Shown here piece by piece: positions 1-7,423 of a stretch of DNA of 64,000 nt. Location: the NCBI RefSeq assembly GCF_003182255.1, contig NZ_QGTQ01000013.1, positions 101,632-165,631 of the forward strand, written 5' to 3'. The notes under the pieces were generated by a model. It ran no database searches and had not been told where the DNA came from. It worked only from the letters and a program-made list of their open reading frames with translations. Both the position numbers and the translations under genes were made by a program. Source of the DNA: Paenibacillus cellulosilyticus (lineage in GTDB: Bacteria > Bacillota > Bacilli > Paenibacillales > Paenibacillaceae). Numbering within the stretch: position 1 is the stretch's first letter; every line of letters begins with the position of its first letter.

Positions 1-105
1 TAGCGGATATGCGACAATCAGAAACGCTATTACAGACAGTACGGCGACACCAATGTCGAAGATCATGTCATTGGCTGATTTTTTTCGATAACGGATCATT
101 TCCAC
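1..105 (-). CDS. Carbohydrate ABC transporter permease, LplC/YtcP type (5' part only)
   Basis: Only the first 35 codons are inside the window; the gene continues past the left edge. The visible product starts with a basic stretch (RYRKKSAND) and runs into a hydrophobic first membrane helix (IGVAVLSVIAFLIVAYP), the usual start of the second inner-membrane permease of Lpl-type sugar importers. I chose GTG at 105 because a GAGGGGG ribosome site sits nine bases ahead of it; an ATG two codons later (99) is possible. It lies directly behind the LplB-type permease, so it is the third gene of the operon. The family assignment rests mainly on position. Confidence 0.7.
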   Translation of the reverse strand, partial: MEMIRYRKKSANDMIFDIGVAVLSVIAFLIVAYPL

Positions 106-126
106 AGCTTGCTACCCCCTCTCGCT

Positions 127-1089
127 CTACCATAAACTTATGTTCGATACCCGCTTAGCAATCGCGTTCGTAGCGAACAAGAAGAAGAAGTTAATGAGCG
201 TATTGAACAGGCCGATCGCAGAGGAGTAGCTAATTTGATTCGATAGGATACCGATCTTGTACACGTAGGTCGCAATAACCTCGGATACAGGCAAATTAAG
301 CGTATTCTGCATCAGGAAGATTTTCTCGAAGCCCGTGCTGAGCACGTTACCCATACTGAGAATGAACAGGATAATCATCGTAGGCACGATGGACGGCAAA
401 TCAATATGACGAATCGTCTGCCAGCGGTTTGCGCCGTCGATCTTGGACGAGTCGTACAGCTGCGGGTCAACGCTAGACAAAGCAGCCAAGTAGATAATGC
501 TGTTCCAGCCGCAGTGCTGCCAAATATCCGATAGCACATAGACCGGAATAAAACTGTTCACGCTTGCCAGCAGGTTTACATCACCGTAGCCGAGGCGATT
601 CATCAGGTTACCGATGATCCCTGTGTTCGGCGACAGCATAACGTTCAGCATACCGACCATTACGACGATCGAAATAAAGTGAGGCATATACACCGTCGTC
701 TGCAGCGTCTTCTTCGCCCGCTTCGAGCGAATCTGGTTGATAAGCAGCGCTAGAAGGATCGGAGCAGGGAAGCCGATAATGATGGTGGCCAAGCTGATTT
801 TGACTGTATTCCACATAAGATCTTTGAACAGGTAGTTGTCAATAAACATCTTGAAATAATAGAGTCCATGCCAAGCGCCACCCGTCAGACCTTTGGTATA
901 GTCGTAGTCACGGAATGCAAGCTGAATGCCATACATCGGAATGTAGTTGAAAATGAAAATAACAATAATCGCAGGGATGACCATGATCCACAGCTGATAG
1001 TCGCGGCGGAATGTATTAAATATGTTCGGCTTTTTAGCTATTATGCTCGTTTCCCGATTCGGGACTGTTAGCTTCGTTTGCGTAGACAT
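127..1089 (-). CDS. Carbohydrate ABC transporter permease, LplB type
   Basis: 320-residue integral membrane protein, normal length for the first permease of the Lpl-like (CUT1) importers used by Paenibacillus for oligosaccharide uptake. Six hydrophobic segments are visible, beginning with LWIMVIPAIIVIFIFNYIP near residue 33. The coupling (EAA) loop that contacts the ATPase is present as SSKIDGANRWQTIRHIDLP around residues 215-235. It follows the binding-protein gene after a strong hairpin and precedes a second permease by about 20 bases. No ATPase gene is visible here, as is usual for this family, which shares a general MsmX-like ATPase encoded elsewhere. The substrate cannot be read from the sequence. 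Confidence 0.92.
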   Translation of the reverse strand: MSTQTKLTVPNRETSIIAKKPNIFNTFRRDYQLWIMVIPAIIVIFIFNYIPMYGIQLAFRDYDYTKGLTGGAWHGLYYFKMFIDNYLFKDLMWNTVKISLATIIIGFPAPILLALLINQIRSKRAKKTLQTTVYMPHFISIVVMVGMLNVMLSPNTGIIGNLMNRLGYGDVNLLASVNSFIPVYVLSDIWQHCGWNSIIYLAALSSVDPQLYDSSKIDGANRWQTIRHIDLPSIVPTMIILFILSMGNVLSTGFEKIFLMQNTLNLPVSEVIATYVYKIGILSNQISYSSAIGLFNTLINFFFLFATNAIAKRVSNISLW

Positions 1090-1113
1090 TTGATCGATCT
1101 CCCTTGTGAATAA

Positions 1114-1152
1114 AGATGCTGTGCACCAAGATGTGACTGGTGCACAGCATCT
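1114..1152 (-). promoter_or_regulatory. Intercistronic stem-loop after the binding-protein gene
   Basis: A perfect 15-bp stem (1114-1128 with 1138-1152) and a 9-base loop lie between the binding-protein gene and the permease genes. On the transcribed strand it is followed by only a weak T tract. Such structures commonly raise binding-protein mRNA above permease mRNA by stabilising the upstream message or by partial termination. Confidence 0.65.
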
Positions 1153-1168
1153 ACGTCACTGGTAGTTT

Positions 1169-2830
1169 TTACTTATTAGCCTTGTAGTCATCATAGTATT
1201 TCTGCATGATTTGAAGATTTTGCTCTACGCCTGTTTTCTGCACGTTCTTAACGTAGCTATCCCATTCTTTGTCGATGCCGCCCTTGGTCACCCATTGCGA
1301 GAATTTCGCCATCGTCAGGTTCAACAGGTTCGTGTTGTTCAGTGCCATCATGTTGTTGTCGGCAGCGCTGTACTTGATGAACATGCTTGGCAGCACGTCA
1401 TTGTCCTTGTCGATTGCGTTGATTGTATCCATAAGAGGTTCCGTTTGTTGGCCAACCGATTGCATATCCGTACCCAGCGTCAGGTTAAGCGAGTCTGCAA
1501 TGTACATGGGGCCGTTGTCTGCCCAAGTCGACGTCCATTTCCAAGTACCCGGGTCCATCGCTGCATCCGTTGGCGGAAGTACCGCGTACGTATCGTCGCC
1601 ATTGTCTTTGATGTTCGTTCCGAGGGAGCCGAACAGCACTTGCATACTTACTTTAGGATCGTACAGCTCGTTCACGAAGCGCATTGCTGCGTCTTTGTTT
1701 TTCGATTTTTCCGAGATCGATACCATGTTCACGCCGTAGTTCAGAGAGTTATAGTCATAGTCCCAGCCCAATTGCGTGTTGTCATCAGCCGAGTACTTCA
1801 GCGGCGCCATTGACGTGTATTGCGGTGCCAGCTGGTTACCGAAGCGGTCTGTTACTTCCCAGCCCCACGAGAAGCCGACTTTCGCCTTGTCGCCATCGCC
1901 GCGAGCAACCGATTGATATTTCGAGTAGTCTTGCGTGAATGCTTCTTTGTTGATCAGACCCGCTGCGAAGCATTTGTTGAGGAATTCAACAAACGTTTTG
2001 TAGCGCTCGTCTGTGAAGAAGTTTTTCACTTTGCCATCTTCTACGAAGTAGCCTTGGCCGCTGGCATCCGTCAGCGTGATGCCGAGGCTTCCGAGCAGAA
2101 CCGTTGGCTGGAAGTAACCGAAACCGCCCGTTCCTACCGGCGAGAAGTCCATTGGGATTTCGTCGTTCGGGTCGCCATCCCCATTCGCGTCCTTCTCTTT
2201 GAACGCGAGCAGGACGTTGTACAGCTCATCCCAGTTCGTTGGCATTTGCAGGCCAAGGTTGTCCAGCCATTGCTGGTTAATATATTGTCTCGAGACCGTT
2301 GCCGGCCAGAAGCGTTGATACTTCGACAAGCCGTAAATTTTGCCATCTGTTTGCGTAGAGATCGTCTTCGTCTCTGGCTTCGCATCGAACATCGCTTGTA
2401 CGTTCGGCGCGTCCTTCGCGATCAGATCCGTCAGGTCTGCGAACAGGCCAGGGAATTGAGCATAATCTGCGTCCGTAATGGCGTTAGGTCCAATAATGAT
2501 GTCCGGAATGTCGCCACTTGCGAGCATTGCAGCTTTCTTCTGACCCCAGTCGGCTGAAATCTCTTGCCATTTGATCTCGACGTTTGCTTTTTTAGCAGCT
2601 TCCGTGAGCCACTCCATCTTAGCAAGCTCTTGCGTCAATGGGTGCTTCGTAAAGACAGCCGTCAGTTTAACAGGCGCGGAGCTCTGTGTATCCGTACTCG
2701 TTGTCGTGTCACTGCTCGTGCTGCTCGTATCGCTGCTGCTGTTATTGTCGCTATCGCTTCCGCACCCTGTCAGTGCGAGCGCCGTCAAGGAAGTAGCGAG
2801 CGCAAGCGTTAACCACTTTGTCTTCTTCAT
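1169..2830 (-). CDS. Extracellular solute-binding lipoprotein of a carbohydrate ABC importer (LplA type)
   Basis: 553-residue lipoprotein. A basic N-terminus and hydrophobic core end in a lipobox (LALTGC) with the lipidated Cys near residue 23, followed by a Ser/Thr/Asp-rich linker that lets the domain stand off the membrane. The rest is a family-1 type solute-binding protein of the long (about 550 aa) LplA/YtcQ class, with an acidic DANGDGDPNDEIP segment near residue 210 that resembles a calcium loop. It is the first gene of the ABC operon and delivers a sugar or oligosaccharide to the two permeases downstream. A promoter overlapped by a catabolite-type operator lies upstream, which fits carbohydrate use. 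The ligand is unknown. Confidence 0.92.
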   Translation of the reverse strand: MKKTKWLTLALATSLTALALTGCGSDSDNNSSSDTSSTSSDTTTSTDTQSSAPVKLTAVFTKHPLTQELAKMEWLTEAAKKANVEIKWQEISADWGQKKAAMLASGDIPDIIIGPNAITDADYAQFPGLFADLTDLIAKDAPNVQAMFDAKPETKTISTQTDGKIYGLSKYQRFWPATVSRQYINQQWLDNLGLQMPTNWDELYNVLLAFKEKDANGDGDPNDEIPMDFSPVGTGGFGYFQPTVLLGSLGITLTDASGQGYFVEDGKVKNFFTDERYKTFVEFLNKCFAAGLINKEAFTQDYSKYQSVARGDGDKAKVGFSWGWEVTDRFGNQLAPQYTSMAPLKYSADDNTQLGWDYDYNSLNYGVNMVSISEKSKNKDAAMRFVNELYDPKVSMQVLFGSLGTNIKDNGDDTYAVLPPTDAAMDPGTWKWTSTWADNGPMYIADSLNLTLGTDMQSVGQQTEPLMDTINAIDKDNDVLPSMFIKYSAADNNMMALNNTNLLNLTMAKFSQWVTKGGIDKEWDSYVKNVQKTGVEQNLQIMQKYYDDYKANK

Positions 2831-2912
2831 AGCTTCAATTCCCCCTGATTCTATAAAGTTGTGTCATTCGTGCTGTGCCACTTGTATGTGTCACCGTGTG
2901 CTTGACACTTTC

Positions 2913-2942
2913 ATCATAGCAAGCGCTTTCACAGAGGAACAA
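2913..2942 (-). promoter_or_regulatory. Promoter of the ABC operon with an overlapping cre-like site
   Basis: On the minus strand a -35 TTGTTC (2937-2942) and an extended -10 TGC-TATGAT (TATGAT at 2913-2918) are 18 bp apart. The spacer carries TGAAAGCGCTTGCT (2918-2931), which matches the CcpA operator consensus TGNAANCGNTNNCA at all but one fixed position. A site inside the promoter would block polymerase binding, so glucose-type repression is the likely control. CcpA binding is inferred. Confidence 0.7.
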
Positions 2943-3009
2943 TTCGGAAAATCATTGGATAAGGGGGAGAATGATTAGGTGGAGCCTGGTAACCATTGTG
3001 TGCGGGGTC

Positions 3010-3138
3010 GCTTCGCGAGGGAATGTTCTTCCGATCGCCGTGGTTTTCGGATGCCTTGAACGACAAGGGTTATTGTGGGCATCCGAAAACCAAAGCGACC
3101 GCTGGCGCTTCTCCAGAACAATTCCCTCGCTTCGCTCG
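3010..3138. repeat. Long imperfect inverted repeat in the intergenic region
   Basis: A left arm (about 3010-3055) and a right arm (about 3078-3138) are inverted copies. The inner 14 bases (3042-3055 and 3078-3091) and the outer ten bases (gcgagggaat at 3015, attccctcgc at 3121) are exact, with small indels between. No protein frame in it looks real. It may be a degenerate mobile hairpin element or an oversized terminator remnant. The rest of the 2943-3376 gap shows no gene. Confidence 0.6.
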
Positions 3139-3376
3139 TTGGCACACGGCTCCGCCTAAACATTCTCCTTGGGGGTGTGGAGGTGAGAGACTTTCGCTTG
3201 CGCTGCGCTTAGCTTCAGTAGATAGATCCAAGTTACTTAACTCATTGCTAGATTGAGACCATTTTTGCACGATAAACACTGGAGTCTATCGGTGTTGGTA
3301 TTTTTTAAGCCGTGAGCCGCCGCGCAATAAATGATAGTATACGAGGATATAAACTTTACGAAAGAGGAGGATGTTC

Positions 3377-4987
3377 GTGAAGCGTGTCATCGGGAAAATA
3401 GCGGCGGCATTTGTAGGTCTGTGCTTGATCGGACAATCTGTTTACGGCACATCGACGCAAAGCACGCTGCCTTTTACAGACATATCTAGCAGCTACGCCA
3501 AAGAAGCAATCATAGATTTATATTCGAAAAATATTATGAACGGCACGACGATTTCAACGTTCTCGCCGGATAAACCCATTACCCGCGCCGAGTTTACCAA
3601 ATCGCTCGACACGCTGCTTGGCCTCGATAGCGTTGCAAGCGACGTATCGCCATTCACGGATGTTCCCAAGACTGCATGGTATTACGGCTGGATACAAGCG
3701 GCCGTGCAGCTCGGCATCGCCAACGGAACGAGTGCAAGCACGTTCTCGCCTACAAAATCGGTAACGAGGCAAGAGGCGGCTCAACTGCTCGTTCGCGCGC
3801 TGCAGCAAACGACATCGAGCAGCGCGGGCGTGAATGATTTCAAGGATGCCGGCAGCATCGCAAGCTGGGCACAGCCAGCCGTAGCCACGGCCAAGAAGCT
3901 CGGACTAATGAATGGCGACAGCGACGGCAAATTCCGGCCGACCGATTCGATCACTAGGGAGGAAGCCGCCGCGATGCTGGACCGGGTGCTTCAGAACGAC
4001 GAGTGGTCCGCCCAGCTCAAGAAGGAAACGGCAGATTCGATCCGGCTTGGCTGGCAATACGGCCAGACGACGGCGGAATTCGAGCAAACCGTGCTTCAAT
4101 CGAATGTGAATACGTTGTCTCCTCGATGGTATTTTATCGAGTCTTCGGGAACGATAACGGATAATACGGATAAATCACTTGTCACATGGGCGAACAAAAA
4201 CAACAAAAAGATTTGGGCGATGGTCGGCAATCACAGCGATCAGCAGATGACGCATGAGATGTTATCGGACTCTACGACAAGAACTAAGGTCGTGAATAGC
4301 TTAGCATCCGCTGTCAAAAGCTACGGCTTAGCTGGACTGAATATCGATTTTGAAAATGTAGCGCCAGAAGACCGTTCTAATTTCACCACTTTCATTACCG
4401 AGCTGAAAACAAAGCTGTCGGCGATAAAAGCAGTGCTCTCGGTCAGCGTATCGCCGGATCTCGGTACGGATTGGACGGATGCGTTCGACTACGCCGCTCT
4501 TGGCAAGCAAGCCGATTATATCGTTATGATGGGCTATGACGAGTATTGGAGTGAGAGCACGACGGCAGGCCCTAATGCTTCGATTACGTTCGTAAGCAAT
4601 GCCGTCGAGAAGCTGCGCAAGTCGGTGGCGGATAACAAAATCATACTTGCAATGCCGTTGTATTTGATGGATTGGACATTGAAAAGCAATGGCAGCGTTT
4701 CTTCCTCAAGTTATATGACGATTAAAGAGCAGAACAAGAAGATTACCTCTTCCTCGCTTCGTCCGGTATGGAATGAGAGCCTCGGCCTGTATACCGTTCA
4801 GTATACAGCTAATGGGGCCAAGCATCGCTTATGGATTGAGGATGGCCGTTCCTTGACCGCCAAGTATCGGCTGATCGCCAATGCGAACCTAGCCGGCTGG
4901 GCTGTCTGGTACGTGGGCGCCGAAAGCACCGATATTTGGACGAGCCTGCGCAATGCGGAGAAGTATTACGGATATGCGTTCTCATAA
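3377..4987 (+). CDS. S-layer-anchored GH18 family glycosidase (three SLH domains plus YaaH/SleL-like catalytic domain)
   Basis: About 536 residues. A signal peptide (residues 1-23, ending VYG) is followed by three SLH repeats (roughly 25-75, 85-140, 150-205), each with the TRAEF/TRQEA/TREEA core that binds pyruvylated cell-wall polymer. The C-terminal half is a GH18 barrel of the spore-peptidoglycan glucosaminidase group; the catalytic strand reads LAGLNIDFENV (near residue 320, Glu as acid) and VMMGYDEYW is the next conserved strand. It probably trims peptidoglycan or chitin at the cell surface. I chose GTG at 3377 because AGGAGG (3365-3370) sits six bases before it and abuts the in-frame ATG at 3371. 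It is a single-gene unit with its own terminator. Confidence 0.88.
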   Translation: MKRVIGKIAAAFVGLCLIGQSVYGTSTQSTLPFTDISSSYAKEAIIDLYSKNIMNGTTISTFSPDKPITRAEFTKSLDTLLGLDSVASDVSPFTDVPKTAWYYGWIQAAVQLGIANGTSASTFSPTKSVTRQEAAQLLVRALQQTTSSSAGVNDFKDAGSIASWAQPAVATAKKLGLMNGDSDGKFRPTDSITREEAAAMLDRVLQNDEWSAQLKKETADSIRLGWQYGQTTAEFEQTVLQSNVNTLSPRWYFIESSGTITDNTDKSLVTWANKNNKKIWAMVGNHSDQQMTHEMLSDSTTRTKVVNSLASAVKSYGLAGLNIDFENVAPEDRSNFTTFITELKTKLSAIKAVLSVSVSPDLGTDWTDAFDYAALGKQADYIVMMGYDEYWSESTTAGPNASITFVSNAVEKLRKSVADNKIILAMPLYLMDWTLKSNGSVSSSSYMTIKEQNKKITSSSLRPVWNESLGLYTVQYTANGAKHRLWIEDGRSLTAKYRLIANANLAGWAVWYVGAESTDIWTSLRNAEKYYGYAFS

Positions 4988-5004
4988 CGCTGATGAGATC
5001 TAAT

Positions 5005-5040
5005 ACACAAAAGCCTCCTTGCGAAAGGAGGCTTTTGTGT
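5005..5040. terminator. Bidirectional terminator between the GH18 gene and the UvrA-like fragment
   Basis: Perfect 16-bp stem (5005-5020 with 5025-5040) and a GCGA loop. The stem ends in AAAAGCC / GGCTTTT, so each strand has a T tract on its 3' side, suiting the two convergent genes. Confidence 0.85.
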
Positions 5041-5076
5041 GCGTTGCGACATTTAGCATTTATATCGTTATATCGT

Positions 5077-5862
5077 TTAGTTCGTACCTTGCGTACCTTG
5101 AATGAGCCGCTTGAGACCGATTTTGTCCAAATAGGCGAGGCGCGCTTCCAGTTCAGCGATGAGGTCGCCTGCTAATTCGATATCGCTGGAGTCGAGGGAT
5201 GAAGGAAGCCTGCGCACGAATGCAAGAAGCTGCTGGACGGACATTTGCGATGCAGCCGCATAGGTGCGGCCTTGTATCGTAACGGACCGGCTCTCCGGAC
5301 TTAGCTTCGTGCCTTCGCATAGCGGACACACAACAGGACCCGTAAAATAATGGATAAGCTTACGATTACCCTTCGACTTCGTGCCTGCGTCACGCATATG
5401 CCGAAGATCATTTACACATCCGCGATAATAGGCTGTAGCAGCCTTTTTCTTATACACGTAAGAGACGGGCCTCTGATTATATCCATACAGCAGATAATCT
5501 ATAAACCTCTTATCCTGCTCAATCAGCGGCTTGTCATAATAAATGTCGAGCATTCTGGCCAGCTGTTTGATCATCTCTACAGGCGCGCAATAGGAGCCCG
5601 CCCACATCAGAACAGCACCCTGCTTCAATGACAGCTCCGGCGCGATCATACGCTCCGGTACAATATCGATCACCGTCCCGAACCCGTTACATACCGTACA
5701 CGTCCCATCCAATCGGCTCTGGGCAAAATCGAGTGGTACGCTGCTGCCATCAGCTCGATTGCCAAGGGTTGCATAAATCGCTCGAAGCAGCTCGCGAATA
5801 TCCATAATCGTACCAACCAATGCACCGGCTTTCGATGCATGAAACGGTTTAATTTGAACCAA
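5077..5862 (-). CDS. UvrA-like fragment lacking the ATPase motifs; probable remnant
   Basis: About 262 residues matching only the middle of a UvrA-family protein. GTIMDIRELLRAIYATLGN resembles the stretch before the first zinc finger, CTVCNGFGTV is the first CxxC-GxG half, CPLCEGTKLSPESRSVTI is the second, and the frame stops at ARLAYLDKIGLKRL, just where the ABC signature (LSGGE) should follow. Walker A, signature and Walker B are absent, and neither flank encodes them. It cannot be a working excision-repair ATPase; it is either a deletion remnant or a stand-alone zinc domain. A TTG at 5862 has AAGGAGG seven bases ahead; ATGs at 5868 and 5883 have no well-spaced site. The open frame and terminator are intact. 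Confidence 0.6.
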   Translation of the reverse strand: MVQIKPFHASKAGALVGTIMDIRELLRAIYATLGNRADGSSVPLDFAQSRLDGTCTVCNGFGTVIDIVPERMIAPELSLKQGAVLMWAGSYCAPVEMIKQLARMLDIYYDKPLIEQDKRFIDYLLYGYNQRPVSYVYKKKAATAYYRGCVNDLRHMRDAGTKSKGNRKLIHYFTGPVVCPLCEGTKLSPESRSVTIQGRTYAAASQMSVQQLLAFVRRLPSSLDSSDIELAGDLIAELEARLAYLDKIGLKRLIQGTQGTN

Positions 5863-6019
5863 ATTCATCCCTCCTTCCAGCATTGTCGTTCCAAATAATT
5901 ACAACCATTATATCGGGCAATCCTATTCCTAACAATACTCGTAATAATCATGATTACTGCTATTATGTTTATTCCACCTATTGACGTATCAAACCAAGCA
6001 GATCACCAATCACAATAGA

Positions 6020-6045
6020 AGCCGCCCGCATAATCGCGGACGGCT
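6020..6045 (-). terminator. Probable terminator of the YesNM-lipoprotein operon
   Basis: Ten-base arms (6020-6029, 6036-6045; one mismatch) with a 6-base loop lie about 10 bp past the stop at 6056. The following tract (TTCTATTG) is only modestly T-rich. Confidence 0.5.
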
Positions 6046-6055
6046 CCCCCATTTC

Positions 6056-7423
6056 CTATGGATAAGTTCCCTTAAACACTGCATTCACCTGTGACGCAAT
6101 CTCTTCGAAAGCTTCCTTCACTGGTTTATTGCCAAGGAAAATATCGTCAATTGCAGGACTTAGAATCAAATTGATCTGCTCAATGTTGCGCAAATAGTAG
6201 TCGAACGAGTTTACGCCGTTCTCATACGTCTGCCGCATAACAGCGTCCTCGTAGCCGTCCGGATGACCAGGCTTGACCGTCGCCCATTTGGCAATGAGCT
6301 CCGGCTTCGTGTAATAGTCCTTGAGCAGCGGCATCCAGAGGCCGCTCGCATACATGTCAATGGCGTGCTCCGCATCGAGCAGCCATTTGTACAGCAGCCA
6401 TGCTTCCTTCGGATGCTTGGATGTGGCTGACATGACGATTGGTTCACCGAACTGAATCGTCGTGCTCTTCTTCAGCTTGGGCAGAACACCTACTCCGAAA
6501 TTTACTTTGGCCGCGGCTAGATCCAGTTGAATCCACTGGCCGTCAATGTTCATCGCAACCTTTTTGCTCTGAAGAGACAGCGTTGGCTCCGGTATATTTT
6601 TCGTCTCAATAGGTGAAGGCGCAACATGATGGACATAAATCAAATCGACCATCTTCTGCACCGCATCGATAACGGCCGGATCATCGAGATTCAAATGGCT
6701 GCCGTCTGCCGCAATCATGCTGGCATCGTTGGAAGGTACGAACAAATGCCACAAGTAGGTTGGAAGCCTTACGCCATATTGCTTGATATGTGCAGGATCG
6801 AAGTTGGCGCTTAGCGCGTTGTTGCCATTACGGTCAAACGTCAGCCGCTTGGCCGTCGTGACGAACTCGTCCCATGTCCATGCATCCTCCGCTTTGACTG
6901 GCGGCAGCGGGACGTTCGCTTCTTCGAACATGTCCTTGTTGTAATAGATCGCGAACGATTCCTCGGTTACTTTGACGCCGGCAATTTTGCCTTCATCCCA
7001 ATACATGACGGCATTCGGAATAAGCGTCTGCTCATTCACCTCAGGATCAGCATCCATGAACTCCTTCAGGTTGTGCAGCTTGCCCTGCTCCGCCCATTGC
7101 AGCGCCGACTCCTTGTGCAGCAGGAATACGTCCGGTGCTTTGTTGCTCGCATACAGCGTCGTCAGCTTCGTCGCGTAATCGCCCGGGGCATAGATGCTGC
7201 TGACATGGATGTTCGGATATTGCTCCATAAACTTCGCAATCATCCGCTCTTGGGCAGCCCGTTCGTTCGCCGTTCCCCAGAACGCATAGGACAACTCGAC
7301 TTTCGGCTGCCCTGTCGCTGAAGCGGGCTGACTTGCCGCAGCCTTCTCTGAACTACCTTCTGGCTGGCAGCCGGCAGCAAGCAGCAGGACGCTTAATAAC
7401 AGCAGCAGCGGTCCCTTCTTCAT
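6056..7423 (-). CDS. Solute-binding lipoprotein (family 1) cotranscribed with a two-component system
   Basis: 455 residues with a lipobox (LLLAAGC, Cys near residue 19), so surface lipid-anchored. The fold is that of CUT1 sugar-binding proteins (AFWGTANERAAQERMIAKF near the N-terminus, FAIYYNKDMFEEANV in the hinge region). Its ATG overlaps the stop of the histidine kinase gene (ATGA at 7420-7423), so the two are translationally coupled. No permease gene is adjacent. The protein may serve a distant transporter or may present ligand to the kinase; the coupling favours a sensing role, but this is inference. Confidence 0.88.
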   Translation of the reverse strand: MKKGPLLLLLSVLLLAAGCQPEGSSEKAAASQPASATGQPKVELSYAFWGTANERAAQERMIAKFMEQYPNIHVSSIYAPGDYATKLTTLYASNKAPDVFLLHKESALQWAEQGKLHNLKEFMDADPEVNEQTLIPNAVMYWDEGKIAGVKVTEESFAIYYNKDMFEEANVPLPPVKAEDAWTWDEFVTTAKRLTFDRNGNNALSANFDPAHIKQYGVRLPTYLWHLFVPSNDASMIAADGSHLNLDDPAVIDAVQKMVDLIYVHHVAPSPIETKNIPEPTLSLQSKKVAMNIDGQWIQLDLAAAKVNFGVGVLPKLKKSTTIQFGEPIVMSATSKHPKEAWLLYKWLLDAEHAIDMYASGLWMPLLKDYYTKPELIAKWATVKPGHPDGYEDAVMRQTYENGVNSFDYYLRNIEQINLILSPAIDDIFLGNKPVKEAFEEIASQVNAVFKGTYP

